Assembly (NCBI GenBank): GCA_028641055.1
Contig: CM054061.1
Coordinates: forward strand, 53,300,081-53,364,080
Direction of reading: 5' to 3'
DNA: 64,000 nucleotides
Source: Alopecurus myosuroides
Lineage: Eukaryota; Streptophyta; Magnoliopsida; Poales; Poaceae
Below, piece after piece: positions 23,379 to 35,001 of the stretch. Each line of letters opens with the position of its first letter. Positions within the stretch are counted from its first letter, which is position 1. Under the pieces are notes generated by a model. It searched no databases. It had not been told where the DNA came from and saw only the letters and a list, made by a program, of their open reading frames with translations. The position numbers were made by a program, and so were the translations under genes.

Positions 23379-23594
23379 CAGTCGGCGGATCCGTAGATTG
23401 GGTACGTTTTCCATGCTCTACCCCGATCCGAGACAGAATTTCGGTAGCGCTTCCCCGTTGTTCTCCTTATGCACATTCTCTCGGCTTTTTGCCGAGACGT
23501 GTATCGGGAGAGCAGCGGGGAGGTGCTGCCGAAATTCTGTCTCGGATCGGGGTAGAGCATGGAAAACGTACTCAATCTACGGATCCGGCGGCTG
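23379..23594 (+). repeat. Large imperfect palindrome (about 105-bp arms) upstream of TNP2
   Basis: The arms 23379-23485 and 23491-23594 are reverse complements with a 5-base loop (TTTTT). By eye I count about 11 substitutions and one 3-base indel. A central stretch of over 40 bp is identical. RNA from either strand would form a long hairpin. Confidence 0.9.
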
Positions 23595-23720
23595 CTAGGA
23601 CCCTTGACCTATTAGATATGTAGGTTTTGCCGCTAGGAAATAAAAATATCATGCATTTAATTTCATGCTATTATTTGAGATGAAATACAATGTGTTGTTT
23701 GCCTCGCAATACAGCAGATT

Positions 23721-26700
23721 ATGGCTGATAATGGTTGGATGTTCACTGGCCGAAAAGATGCGATGGAAAGAACAGATGAGTGGGTATGGAAGACTAATTT
23801 CTTAGTGAGGGAGTTAGGGCGTGGTTCAAAGTCGGGCATCCGTCCAGGTTGCCCTTGCGCTCGATGCAAGCTGCGTCTTCGTAAGGGAAAGCAAGATATG
23901 ACTAAACACCTATGGTCTTATGGGTATTGGGCGGAGTACACCACGACGATCGACTTTGCTGAGTACGAACGTGAAAATGGTAGGGTGATGCGGCAGCGGA
24001 TCAATGGCATTGAGGATGATGGGATAAGAAACTTCCTAGAAGATCTCCGTGATGCCGACATACCAGATTCGCCACCTTCACGGGAGGAACCATCCGAACC
24101 GAGTGAACCACAGGAACCGGAGCCAACTGCACAGTCCTATTTTCGTATGATGTCCTCGGGTCAGAGGCCTCTGTACGATGGTGCAAAAATTTGTCAGCTC
24201 GATGCCATCTCCCAAGCCCTAGCCGAAAAGCTGAAGCACGGCAATACCCGTTCATGCTTTGAATCTCATCTGCAAACATATGGTAACATGCTGCCTGAAG
24301 GACATTGTTTGCCTAAAAGCATGTACGAAACAAAGAAAATCCTGCGAGAGCTGAACATGGATTATGAGAAGATAGATTGTTGTCCTAAAGGCTGCGTTTT
24401 GTTTCGGCAACAGTTTGCGGAAGACAAGTACTGTATCAAGTGTGGGGCCTCTAGGTATCATGAGGTAAATGGACGTGATGGTCAGAAGAGGCAGACAAAA
24501 GTCCCCATGAAGATTCTTCGTTACCTCCCGTTCATAAAAAGAATCCAGCGGCTTTACATGAATAAGGAGTCTGCCACCCAGATGACCTGGCACAAGAATG
24601 GGAAGAGATACGAGGACGAGCACGGACGGATAAAGATGGGACATCCATCAGATGGTATGGCATGGAAGAATTTCGATGCAAAATACCCTGAGCAGGCAGC
24701 CGAGGCTCGGAACGTCCGAATTGCGATAGCAACCGATGGTTTCAATCCGTATGGTATGTCGATTGCCTCGTACAGCTGCTGGCCCGTGTTTGTTATTCCG
24801 CTCAACCTCCCTCCCGGAGTCCTAATGCAAAGGAAGACCATATTCCTGTCATTGATCATTCCAGGGCCTGAATACCCTGGAAAGAATTTGAGTGTCTATT
24901 TGCAGCCGCTTGTGGATGATCTAAACCACTCTTGGCACCACGGTACCTTCACATACGACCGTGCATCCAAGAGGAACTTTTTTATGAAAGTTTGGTTCCA
25001 GTATTCCATGCACGACATGCCGGGGTACGCCCTATTCTGCGGATGGTGTACAGCTGGTAAGTGGCCATGCCCAGTGTGCAGGAACCGGCTTGAGTTTCTT
25101 TGGCTAAGCGCGGGTAAGAAGTATTCCGCGTTTGACACGCATCGAAAGTTTCTCAAAAGAAGACATCGGTTTAGAGATGATGAAAAGAACTTTAAGAAGG
25201 GCAGAGTTGAGCGTGTAGAGGCAGAGATACCAACTTTCGATGGTGCAGTTGTTGATGCCGAGCTAAGTGCTCTCGTGCTTGCTCAGGGAAATGGCCCACG
25301 ATATTCGGGATATGGTGTGGACCACAACTGGACTCACGTGGCAAGCATTACGCAACTCCCATATTACAAGGACCTCGATCTTCCCCATAACATCGATGTG
25401 ATGCACACCGAGAAGAATGTCGGAGAGTCTCTGTTTCACACTGTCCTGAACATTCCTGAGAAGTCAAAGGACAATGTGAAGGCTAGAGTCGATGTTCAGA
25501 AGCTCTGTGATAGGGAGAGATTACACATGCAGGAACCTGAGGGCCGTCGAAAAAACTGGTTCAAGCCGCATGCCTTCTACTGCCTTAATAGTATCCAGAA
25601 GAAAGAGGCGTTCATGTGGCTCAAATACGTCGTGATGTTCCCTGATGGGTATTGTTCAAATATAACTAGGGGAGTCAATCTTTCAACGGGAAAAGTCAAC
25701 GGGCTCAAGAGTCACGACTATCATATATGGATTGAGCGGCTGATGCCGGTGATGGTTCGAGGGTATCTCCCCGAACGTGTCTGGCGTGTGCTCGCGGAGT
25801 TGAGCCATTTCTTCCGCACGCTTTGTGCTAAGCAGATATGTCCCCTGATGATTAAGAAGCTGCATGAGCTAGTGCCGGAGTTGCTATGCAACTTAGAGAT
25901 GATATTTCCGCCTGGCTTCTTTACTCCGATGGCACATCTTGTTGTGCATCTCGCGAACGAGGCACTATTGGGTGGACCGGTGCAATTTCGTTGGCAGTTT
26001 TGTATTGAGAGAGAGTTTAAGTATATTCGAACCAAGTGTGGAAACAAAAATAAGATTGAAGCATGCATAGCTGAGGCAACTATCCTCCAGGAGATGGCAG
26101 ACGCCAGGCTAACCTACTTTCCCGATGATGTTCCCACTATGCATAACCAGGCCTCTCGGTACAATGTTGATGAGCCCAAGCAAGACCCCAAGCTCCTCCT
26201 CTTCCAGTTTCCCGGTGGCAAGGCCGGTGGCGCAAAGAAGTATAACTTGACCTTCGAAGAGCAGGAGTGCATAATGCTCTATGTGCTTCAAAACATGAAA
26301 GAAGTGACCCGCGACGAGCAAAATGAGGCGGGCAGTTTCCTTAGGTAAAATGGTGAACAAAGTATCTTTTGAACTAGTATCTTGGTTTTGGTCTAATACG
26401 TATTTTGTCCTTTTAGGCAATTCACTGATGAAATGTGGCCGGGAACTGTGGACCCCGATGAAGCCGAGCTGGACACTCTTATGAAAGAGGGTGCCCCCGG
26501 AAAGAAAAATTTCACGGCTTGGTTTAGGGAAAAGGTAAACTCTAACCTGTCCCTCCTACCTTGCAATCCGTGTCTTGTCCATCTTATTACACGTAACTAA
26601 TGCACAGAACAATTTGTACCAAACTTGTAGGGAGGTGATCCCACTATTGTGATGTCGGATGAGTTGAGATGTGTCTCCCAAGGTTGTAATCGTAAAGTTG

Positions 26701-27559
26701 AGATGTATGAGAAGTATGACGTGAATGGGTTTCGCTTCCATACATAGTCTCACCAGAACAGTCGGCCCAATGCAAAAACTATAAATACCGGGGTCTTCAC
26801 CAAAGGAGCCGGAGAGTTTGATTACTATGGGAGGTTACAAAACGTATACGAGGTGACGTACAATAATACGAACATAGAACTCAAGCTCGTCGTGTTCAGA
26901 TGCCACTGGTTTGACCCAACGGAGCATGGACTGAGAAAAACCCCTTCCATTGGGTTAGTTGAAGTTAAGCCTTCAACCACCTATAGTCGATCCGATGTCT
27001 TTGTTGTGGCTCACCAAGCGAAGCAGGTTTATTATTTGCCCTACCCATGCAAGAAAGATGGACTCAATGGATGGGAAGTCGTGTTCCATGTATCACCACA
27101 TGGTAAGCTACCCATGCCCTCGGACGATGATTACAACAACATCGACCCTAAAACATATGAGGGGATTTTCTACCAAGAGCAAGAGAGCTTTGGGGACTTT
27201 GGCATACAAGATCTTGTGGACCTCGAGAACGAATCACAAACAGGCGGTGAGGCAGTGATGGATCTAAAGGACATAGATATGCTCAACAAGTTTCATTCGG
27301 ACATTGCCAATGATGAGCCTCCACCGTGCGATGAGCATCCACCGTACTACTCACGTGATAGTGATTCTGATAGTGACAATGAGAACACAAGATTTAACTA
27401 TGAGAGTGATGGTGAGGGTCTTTTATGTTTATGCTTAGTATTTAATTTCTCTCATGTAGTTAGCTTAATACTTATTTTCCTTGCATTCTTTATTATGCTT
27501 ACTATATATTTTTGAACATGCTTATTAATTGTTTACCCTTTGTCAATGCAGGTGATTGA
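23721..27559 (+). pseudogene. TNP2-type CACTA transposase, one premature stop
   Basis: Exons read as 23721-26344, 26417-26534, 26631-27411 and 27552-27559, all GT-AG and in phase. The first exon alone encodes 874 residues: an N-terminal transposase-associated domain (1-80, cysteines in GCPCARCKL), the Transposase_21 core (TDGFNPYG near 337, IDVMHTEKNV near 557) and a DUF4218-like region (about 660-800). Exon 3 carries a DUF4216-like region. At 26745-26747 a TAG interrupts exon 3 before DUF4216; the frame after it is open and family-like, so a Gln codon probably mutated. The product would cut and move element DNA; here it would lack its C-terminal domain. The 5' leader and start are chosen from the first ATG after the hairpin. 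Confidence 0.85.
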
Positions 27560-27564
27560 GCAAT

Positions 27565-29996
27565 ATGAGCGGCAAGGAATCCTCGGCCACCTTGAGCAAG
27601 TCGCAGCGCCGGCGGTTTGCGAACCCGCGTTACACTCAGGAGGGGGGTGAGAGAGGAGGTGCACGACGAGGTGGAGGGGTAGCTTCTGATGCACTTCCCC
27701 AGAGGGGACGCCGAGGTGGAGGCCGAGGTGGAGGACGAGCTGGAGGACGACTAGGTGGACGGGCACGAGTGGAGGAGTCTCCTGAGGCCGAGGCGGAGGA
27801 GCAGTCTCGAGACGAGGAGGTGGAGGCCGAGGTGGAGGCCGAGGTGGAGGACGAGGATTCTGGAGAGGAGAACCCCGAGGCTCCGAAGAAGCTAAAGTTA
27901 CGTGGGGAATCCGGGGTACCTGATGAGTCACATGAACCTGCACCGGAGGCGAGAACCCTCATTAAGGGCAACGGCAAAAGGTAAATGACTACCCATTTTG
28001 AACACGGTAATTTCATGTTGACGTGTATTAATGTTTCATTATTGTGCAGCACTTGGATTTTTGCACCGGGGATCAAGCGTACTCCTAACAGCCTGGTTGG
28101 ATCTCTGCTTAGGAAGTATTGGCCGGGCTATTACTCTCCCGTCCCCGGTGGCGAGAGGATTCTAGCCAGCAGTTGGCACGACTATCAGGCCGCCCCTTGG
28201 GTTGGCTACGAGTCAGCTGCTGACGCTGTTATCACCAGGTTTTGGGTAAGACAAACTCTTCAAATTTCTTTCATAGTTGATAGTTGATGACTCCACCATG
28301 CTACCTCATGACTCTCACAATTATTTTTTTGCCTAATTTACAGAGATTCTTTAGGGTGCTTCCGGAGGATCAGGACAGGGCGGACAAGACTTTGCAGGGG
28401 GCTTGTAAGAAATTGGTGCCGCAACAGTTCTATAATCAAAAGAATACGTCCATGAACTTATTCAGTTCTGAGAAGTTGGGCAAGAGGGCGCCGAAGCACG
28501 AGAATGTGGAGAATCCACCTGACATGACCCTGGATGATTACATGTTGGTAAGTAAATTGTCAAAAAGTTCATATGTTGCTGCTAAGGTGCATTTGCAATT
28601 TCTGTGCTTCAAATGAGTATCGATTTTTCAGGTTCGACCCTCGTGGACCTTAGGTAGGGAAGACGCATGGGAAGCGGTGGCGACAAAGTGGCTCGGGCAA
28701 GACGCCGAGTTCAAAGCCGTGAGCGACCGAAACAAGGCAAACCGTGGCCACGTCGGGACACACCGTGCGGGTGCCTGCGGCCTTGCCAACTTCAAGGAAA
28801 AGATGGTATACATGGAACAACCTGCATCTATTTCGTGTTGTTTTCCTACTTGATGAACATAACATTTCCTCTTGTGTTCCTACTTGATACGCAGGCGCAA
28901 TCTACTGGAGTGTTTGTTTCGGACGTGAAAGCATGGGAAACAATAAAGCTTAAGAAGCCCGATCCATCCAAGCCTCCTCCCGAGGTTCCCGAGTACTACG
29001 GCAACGCAAAGGACAAGTTGGATTTGTACTGCTCGACTTTCCAGACTTTCCATCCGCATGTGGAAAACCCTTTGGAGCACGAGACCGATATGAGAGCGTT
29101 GGTCGTGGCGGGAGGTGGCAGGGAGCATGGGCGTTACTTCCTAGCTGATACGGTGACCCCGCACATGCCTGAGTTGAGCTTGACGCGTGTCAAGTCTACC
29201 CTCACCGCCGATGACCCAAAGGTCACGCGTCATCGCCGGCCTTCCCGAGCTGACCACGATGTAAGTTGTCTCAATTTCATCCTATTTTCGACATTCGTTC
29301 CTGAGGTGACTGTTCCCGAGATTCAATTTTCTTGGGATTGTAGCCTGCTTTCGAGGCGGCCTACGCAGCCGCTTTTGCGGAGTATGAGACGGCGTATAAC
29401 GAGTGGTTGCAGGTCTCACAGGCATACGCCGAGTATAGAGAGATGCTCGATACTGTAAGTTACAACCTGTTGTTTCTACAAAATATTACAAGTCTCATTT
29501 CCCGTGGTTTGAACCTTCATATCTACAACGCCTAACATCTACCCTATCTTGCAGGCGACCCGCATGTTTCTTATCACTGGTGAGAGGCCGACGTCGCTAC
29601 CAGAGGCACCAGCGAACCCGGGGCCGGCGCCACGGGCCCCGTCGAAGGATATGTTCGCTCTTGGATACTACTCATCGACTCCGGTAAGTAATTTGGCAAA
29701 CTAGTTGTGATCGATATCATGTGCATTCTAACTTACTAACTTTTGCTCACACATGCATGTAGGGCTCGGGATGCTCCACGCATCGACCCTTTGGTCGTCC
29801 TGATGCCTCGCCCACGGGTTCCCGAGAGATCACAGCCTCGCCGAGTTCGTCTCGTCAGACCACACCGGTTCATGGCGGTGCCGGTGGTGCTGCCTCGCCG
29901 AGTTCCGGGGTTGGTTCGACGGCGGCTACCCAGCGCCAGGCGTCGCCGATTTTCACGAGGTCGGAGATGGGTACCTCGAGTGACGAGGCCGTGTAG
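27565..29996 (+). CDS. TNPA-like CACTA protein, 8 exons, intact
   Basis: Exons: 27565-27980, 28050-28245, 28344-28547, 28632-28805, 28895-29260, 29344-29454, 29555-29683, 29763-29996. All junctions are GT-AG with compatible phase, giving 609 residues. The N-terminus has an Arg/Gly-rich stretch (about 30-75) followed by an acidic Glu/Ala/Val repeat. The middle (about 139-400) resembles the plant Ptta/En/Spm transposase family (Transposase_24, PF03004, from memory). The C-terminus is Ser/Pro-rich. In the En/Spm model this protein binds subterminal repeats and assists TNP2. It starts 6 bp after the TNP2 stop, so the two may share a primary transcript. Unlike TNP2, it has no disruption. Confidence 0.8.
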
Positions 29997-30249
29997 CTAG
30001 GAGATGGTTGTGCTTGTAAGCACGGTTGAATAGTGTCGTTGGATCATGTATGCACGATGGTTGGATGATTATGTATGCACGGTTGGATCATGCTTTTGTG
30101 ATGTTTATATGATGTTTGGATTGATATGTACTATTTGTGTGAAGTCTATGATGTTTCTGTGATGATATTTAATAATGTACAGCTTTTATAATGTGAATTG
30201 ATATGGTACAGCAGGAAAAAAACAGCAACAATTCGAAAAACAGCAAAAT

Positions 30250-30744
30250 TGCCCAGGGGCTACGCCGAGGGGAACCCCGTCGGGGTAGGCCTTTGCCCCA
30301 GCCCAGGAAGGGGGCTACGCCGAGGGGGAGGCCGTCGGGGTAGGCCTTTGCCCAGCCCAGCTCGCCCCAGACGCCGAGGGGGTGGCCGTCGGCGTACGCA
30401 GCTGCGCTGCGTTAGCTGCCGCCACGTACCCCCAGACGCCGAGGGGGTGGCCGTCGGCGTATGCAGCTGCGCAGCGTCAGCTGCCGCCACGTGCCCCAGA
30501 CGCCGAGGGGCGTGGCCGTCGGCGTACCGGGGACGTAACGGATCCGTCCTGGCCGTCTGTGGGGCCCACCAAACTGATACGCCGAGGGGAACCTATACGC
30601 CGACGGCCAGAAGGGCTTCGCCGACGGACTTGTACGCCGAGGGGGCTACGCCGAGGGTGGCCGTCGGCGTATGGATACGCCGAGGGGGAACGGATAGACG
30701 CCGAGGGCTTCCGGTCGTCGGCGTACCGTCGCATTCCTGTAGTG
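30250..30744 (+). repeat. Right subterminal repeats and terminus of CACTA element 1
   Basis: About ten copies of ACGCCGAGGG or GCCGTCGGCGTA in both orientations lie within 480 bp of the terminus GTAGTG (ends 30744). A 248-codon open frame across this GC-rich repeat is not taken as a gene. Confidence 0.85.
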
Positions 30745-32259
30745 GTTTGCGCTGGCCGGCCGGTGAAGTTATTTTTTCCTGGCAGACGTCGGTGAAGGTA
30801 GCTAGCAGCATTGCCATGTTTAATTTTCTCAGGGTTTCTCACAATTCATATGTTCCGTCGGAGTACTATCTAAGAGAGATGCATAGATGGGACGCATTTT
30901 CGCATGCTGCGCCGGTGATGGGCGACGTCATAGTCACGGTTTAGGTACGTTCAGAAAGCGAGTCTAACCAGGCCTTTAGTCCAGGAGTCGCGCAGCACAC
31001 GACTAGTCAGTCCGGCTGCAGCTGCTACGCTTTGACTGGTAAACCAAGAGTGACACAAAGACTAGTTGTGAGCAAACTGAGCCAGATGAAAATACCGCGG
31101 CTATCGTATATAATCCATGTCCAGTATATATTAGCCCATGACGACACGGTGACTACGTATTCGACTATTCACTAGTCCAAGTCAACAGTGGTTCGTTTTT
31201 TGTTTTTTACATATCGAAACAGGCATCGATGGTTTTTTCGTTGTCTACGTGCCCGTATATATAATCATGCAGGGGTGTAATAATCTGTCTCGGACCAACG
31301 CTGTTTGAGCGCGGACTGGTACGATTTGAATGGATCGATCTCTATCAAGCACGCATCTATCTACGATGATCTGTCTACGTACGACCTGCGACCTACCCTG
31401 GAGACATCGCCCACGTGGAAGCATACAAAAACTGCGAGATTATATAGCGAGCCTGACACGACGACTTGACTTGTAACTTTCTTTGCCCCGAAGGCTAAGC
31501 TAGCTGAATTCTACAGATTACCTTTTGCACAAATATACTGGTCGCCAATCAAATGTGGTCCCACATGTCACTGTCCTAACTAAACTGTCGCCGTTCATGT
31601 TACTTAGCCGACTTCTTTGACCTCCCGGCCGTGATGCTGCCCTGCAGAACCAGCACACAGCAAGGGAACAACAGCCCACAACAAAGACTCTGAAGTACTG
31701 CTCATGACATGCATGTATTGTTGCTTTGGGCGAAATTTTTCCTATCCATCTTAATTTAGAGGGGCAGGATTTCTCGTTGTCACTTGTTCAGTTTAGACGA
31801 CAGGGTTGAATTCGTTAGGTGGGAATATAAATATTTCTGAGAAGGCTGGGACTCGATCGGAAAACTCTTCAAAAATCTGCCTCTCAGATTGCTTCCCCCA
31901 TCGGCAGCTAGTAGCCAAGACGCATGAAACTACTGCACAGAGCTATATATAGATTCCGCGGTAGCGTTTTATTCTTCTGCAAGAAAAAAACACACCTGAT
32001 GCCACTTGATTTTAACCCTTGAGATTAGGTCACAACGATTACAAATTTCCATTTTTCTACAACTGTTCATTGCATAATCTAGACAAAAACAAATCAATAA
32101 AATAAACATAATGTAACTAATTCATCAAATATACTAGATAGATTATTCAAATCAACCAAAATTAATTTAGATTTATCTAGGAATTACACTACTAGTAAAT
32201 CATCTAATCTATCAGATACACAATTAGTATGCTACGTAGTACTTCTAAATCAACTTTAA
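30745..32259. other. Unassigned non-coding DNA
   Basis: Mixed-composition sequence with no long open frame, tandem repeat or recognised transposon. TATA-like words occur (about 31260 and 31945) without a gene behind them. Confidence 0.4.
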
Positions 32260-32609
32260 GGGCCTCTTTGGATTGTAGGAATTTTATAGGATTTTTGTAG
32301 TATTCCAATCCTTAGGAATTTTTCCTATGGATTGCGTTTGGTTCAAAATAATGGCCTACCAAAATTCCTCTGGATTGAATTCCTATGCCCCAATTCCATA
32401 GGAATTTAAACATCCACTCCAACCTCTTTTTTAGACTCAAGTGCGTAGGATCGAGGCATGTTTCCTGTGCTTTTCCTGTGTTTCATCCAAACGACCATTA
32501 CTGCAGTTTTCCTCAGTTTTACATTCCTCTGTTTTGCACAAGCAAACCTGTAAGATTCCTACGTTTTTCACGTTCCTGTGTTTTTTAACCCTGCAATCCA
32601 AAGAGGCCC
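32260..32609. mobile_element. Tourist/Harbinger-like MITE (350 bp)
   Basis: Inverted termini GGGCCTCTTTGGATTG at 32260 and its complement ending at 32609, flanked by TAA on both sides (32257-32259, 32610-32612). Size, termini and 3-bp TAA duplication fit the PIF/Harbinger class. No coding capacity. Confidence 0.85.
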
Positions 32610-32650
32610 TAAACTACATTATATTGATCTAAATCTTTATTTATATACAA

Positions 32651-33253
32651 CACTATACAAGAAAAAGAATGAGAAGGGGAGGCGGCAGAGACGGCGGCAG
32701 ATCGTGGCGTCGGTGTGTGTGGCGACATCAACGGTGGTAGTAGACGGCGACAGAGCGTGGCGTCGGTGCGAATCGCGGTGGCGGTGGCAGATGATGGCGT
32801 CCATGGGAATGGCGCTGGGAGAAGTGAGGGGCGGCGACGGCGGAGCTGGAAGGAGAACCAGCATTGGCGACGCCGTGGATCGGGCGAAGAAATGAGAGGA
32901 GGCAGCGACGGCTCCGGAGGTGGAAAGAGTGTGGCGCCTTGGTTTGGGAGACCTAGAATCGTTTATATGTGCGAGTGGGAGTACCGGCGTGGGACTAACA
33001 AGCAACGCCAGTGGTACTTGTTTTCCCTTGGGCGCTGGTCTAGAATTTACACGTCGGTAATATTTTACCGGGTAGTCCGTAGAATGGCACGTACCAACTG
33101 CGATTTGCTTTCACATGCACGCCGGTGGTACCGCGTGTTAAAATTTTCATGCCACTGGTATGTTTTAAAATCTACTCTCATCTTACCATCGGCGTTGATT
33201 CATGTAAACCCGCCACCGGTAGGGTTTCATCTATGAACCTTTTTCTTGTAGTG
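32651..33253. mobile_element. Short non-autonomous CACTA derivative (603 bp)
   Basis: The left end CACTATACAAGAAAAAG and right end CTTTTTCTTGTAGTG are inverted apart from a 2-base indel. Subterminal motifs (GCCAGTGGTA, GCCGGTGGTA, GCCACTGGTA, GCCACCGGTA) recur in the right half. Flanks are CAA and TAA, so the 3-bp duplication is imperfect. Its GC-rich interior encodes no recognisable protein. Confidence 0.65.
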
Positions 33254-33894
33254 TAAGGGACCTATATCCCAGCATCCAAAGTCTCCACCCCCTGCTGCCC
33301 CTGAAGCGGTAAGCACGAGAGGGGTTAACCGACGATTTCCCGAGGGAGACCAAGGAGACGTGCGACTTTTTTTTACTTGATTAGGTAGTGCAAAATTTTT
33401 TACTTGAGCTAATGTAATTTTAAACTTGAGAAAAGAATTAATAAAGCATAAAAAACCATCTATCAAAGAATCAAAGATTTGGTTCTTGTGAAAATTTCAA
33501 ACAAAAACCATGTAGTACTATATTAACTAATGGATCGGTGATGTTGCCTAGTGGCAGTGTAGTGTAGTAAATTAAATGGTTTGACCAAGTTTTGATTCAC
33601 TTCGATGCGCTAATTAACATCCATGGGCCGGCTGTCAAGTTTGACGATTGTCCACTCTACCAATATCCCAAGCCTTCCATGTTCTCCCAAACATACATAT
33701 AAACCAACATCCCAGCCATGTGTGTACGGCCTATGTGCTTATCCTCTGACGTATACATCTAGTTTCTTTACACAATTATAATCTATTTCGTGCCCCCAAG
33801 AACCAGAAAAAAATATACACCAACTTGTTTATATCTTGCGGGTTATATCTCCAAGCTGTTGCATATGCTAGTACGTGGAGAAGAATGAGTCAAA
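33254..33894. other. Unassigned flank
   Basis: AT-rich DNA between two CACTA derivatives. No gene or repeat recognised. Confidence 0.4.
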
Positions 33895-34270
33895 CACTGG
33901 TAGAAAAAAGGCATTCCATACGCCCCATCAGTCCCCAAACTTTGCGCACCGTGACTAAAGGGGTTTTAGTCCCGGTTCGGGAGGAGACCCGCGACTGAAG
34001 GTCATGCGTCGCGGGTTGGGAAGCGCGTGGAGGGCTTTAATTCCGGTTGGCCTGCCCACCCGCGACTAATGATCCAGTCTGCTGGCCTCCCTGTCTTTAG
34101 TCCCGGTTGGCCTGGCCACCCGCGACTAAAGATACAAACTGCTCGCCTCCTGCGCGGCGGTTTATTTCGCGAGCGAGAGGCAGAAGGCCATTGCTACAGT
34201 GCGCACCCGAGAGTCTCTCTTTCTTCTTCTCTCTTCTCTTCTTCCTCTCTTCTTCCTCCACCAAGCACCC

Positions 34271-35001
34271 ATGGGTTCTCAAGTTTGGAACACTCTCCAT
34301 GTGGCCACACCACGCCGCCAGCTTCTCGACGTGGCCTACACCAATATGTGCGGAAGGCTCCCCGATGCTCTTAAGCATTTGAGCAATCTCTACGAAGAAG
34401 CCGATGAACAACATAAGTTCTTCGGGCATGATCTAGAGTATTCGACGAATCAACGGGATGTTGCCGTCATCCAGATTGCCTTCAAGAAGATCGTGTTGGT
34501 CTTCCAATGGGCAAGGTAACGCACTCGTACAATCTCTCTTGTAGGATAGTGTTGCATTTTCGATTTGTTTGTTGCATTGGAAGAATACATGTGTTGCAAC
34601 ATATCTAACACGTGTTCTATTTTTGTTGTTGCAGTAGTTCAAAGCATTCTCCGGAACTTGTTGATTTTCTTGTCAACAAGGGGTACGACTTCTGCAGCGT
34701 TGACATCACTCAAGACCGGAAGAAGTTGATGCGCCTGGGTATTGTGATACCTGAAGATCACTACATTGATCTTCAGGACCTTATCCATTTTGATGAGTTG
34801 TACGGTCACAAGACCGGGATGGCTCCGATGGCAACTGCCTTCATCCACGCCGACTACAAAACTATGAAGTCTGGTTCCCCCTCCAAGAATCACATGTATT
34901 GGGGGAAGAACCCACTGGACCGGATCAAGCTCGACTATGCAGCCATAGATGCATATGTTGCCTACGAGTTGTTCCGTATCTACTCGACGGAGCTCGAGTA
35001 G
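34271..35001 (+). CDS. DEDDy 3'-5' exonuclease (WRN/RNase D-like), two exons, CACTA cargo
   Basis: Exons 34271-34515 and 34635-35001 join in phase (GT-AG) to 203 residues, a normal size for a single plant 3'-5' exonuclease domain. Exo I is D54-L-E56 in GHDLEYS, Exo II is around D109 in ITQDRKKL, and Exo III has Y183-x3-D187 in LDYAAIDAY. Thus all five DEDDy catalytic positions appear present. Family members remove nucleotides from 3' ends using two metal ions; the substrate here cannot be told. A CT-rich leader precedes the ATG. The first 45 residues are not recognised. The gene lies wholly inside CACTA termini, so I infer capture of a host gene, or a long-carried cargo. The conserved active site suggests selection or recent capture. 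Confidence 0.8.

Larger units (their letters stand above)
21714..30744 (+). mobile_element. CACTA element 1 (left terminus not found)
   Basis: The right end is clear: subterminal repeats of the type ACGCCGAGGG/GGCCGTCGGCGTA fill 30250-30730, and the terminus CATTCCTGTAGTG ends at 30744 (complement CACTACAGGAATG), followed by GTT. Related palindromic repeats occur on the left at 21714-21795. No matching CACTACAGG terminus is present to the left, so that end is deleted, diverged, or beyond the satellite. It encodes TNP2-type and TNPA-like proteins in tandem. The TNP2 reading frame is broken by one stop, so the copy is probably not autonomous. Confidence 0.85.

Noticed and set aside
23348..23623. 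91-codon frame across the leader hairpin
   Set aside because: Both arms are open in several frames as mirror translations; the inverted repeat explains it.
30198..30944. 248-codon plus-strand frame at the CACTA right end
   Set aside because: It runs through GC-rich subterminal repeats and the terminus itself, so it is a composition effect.
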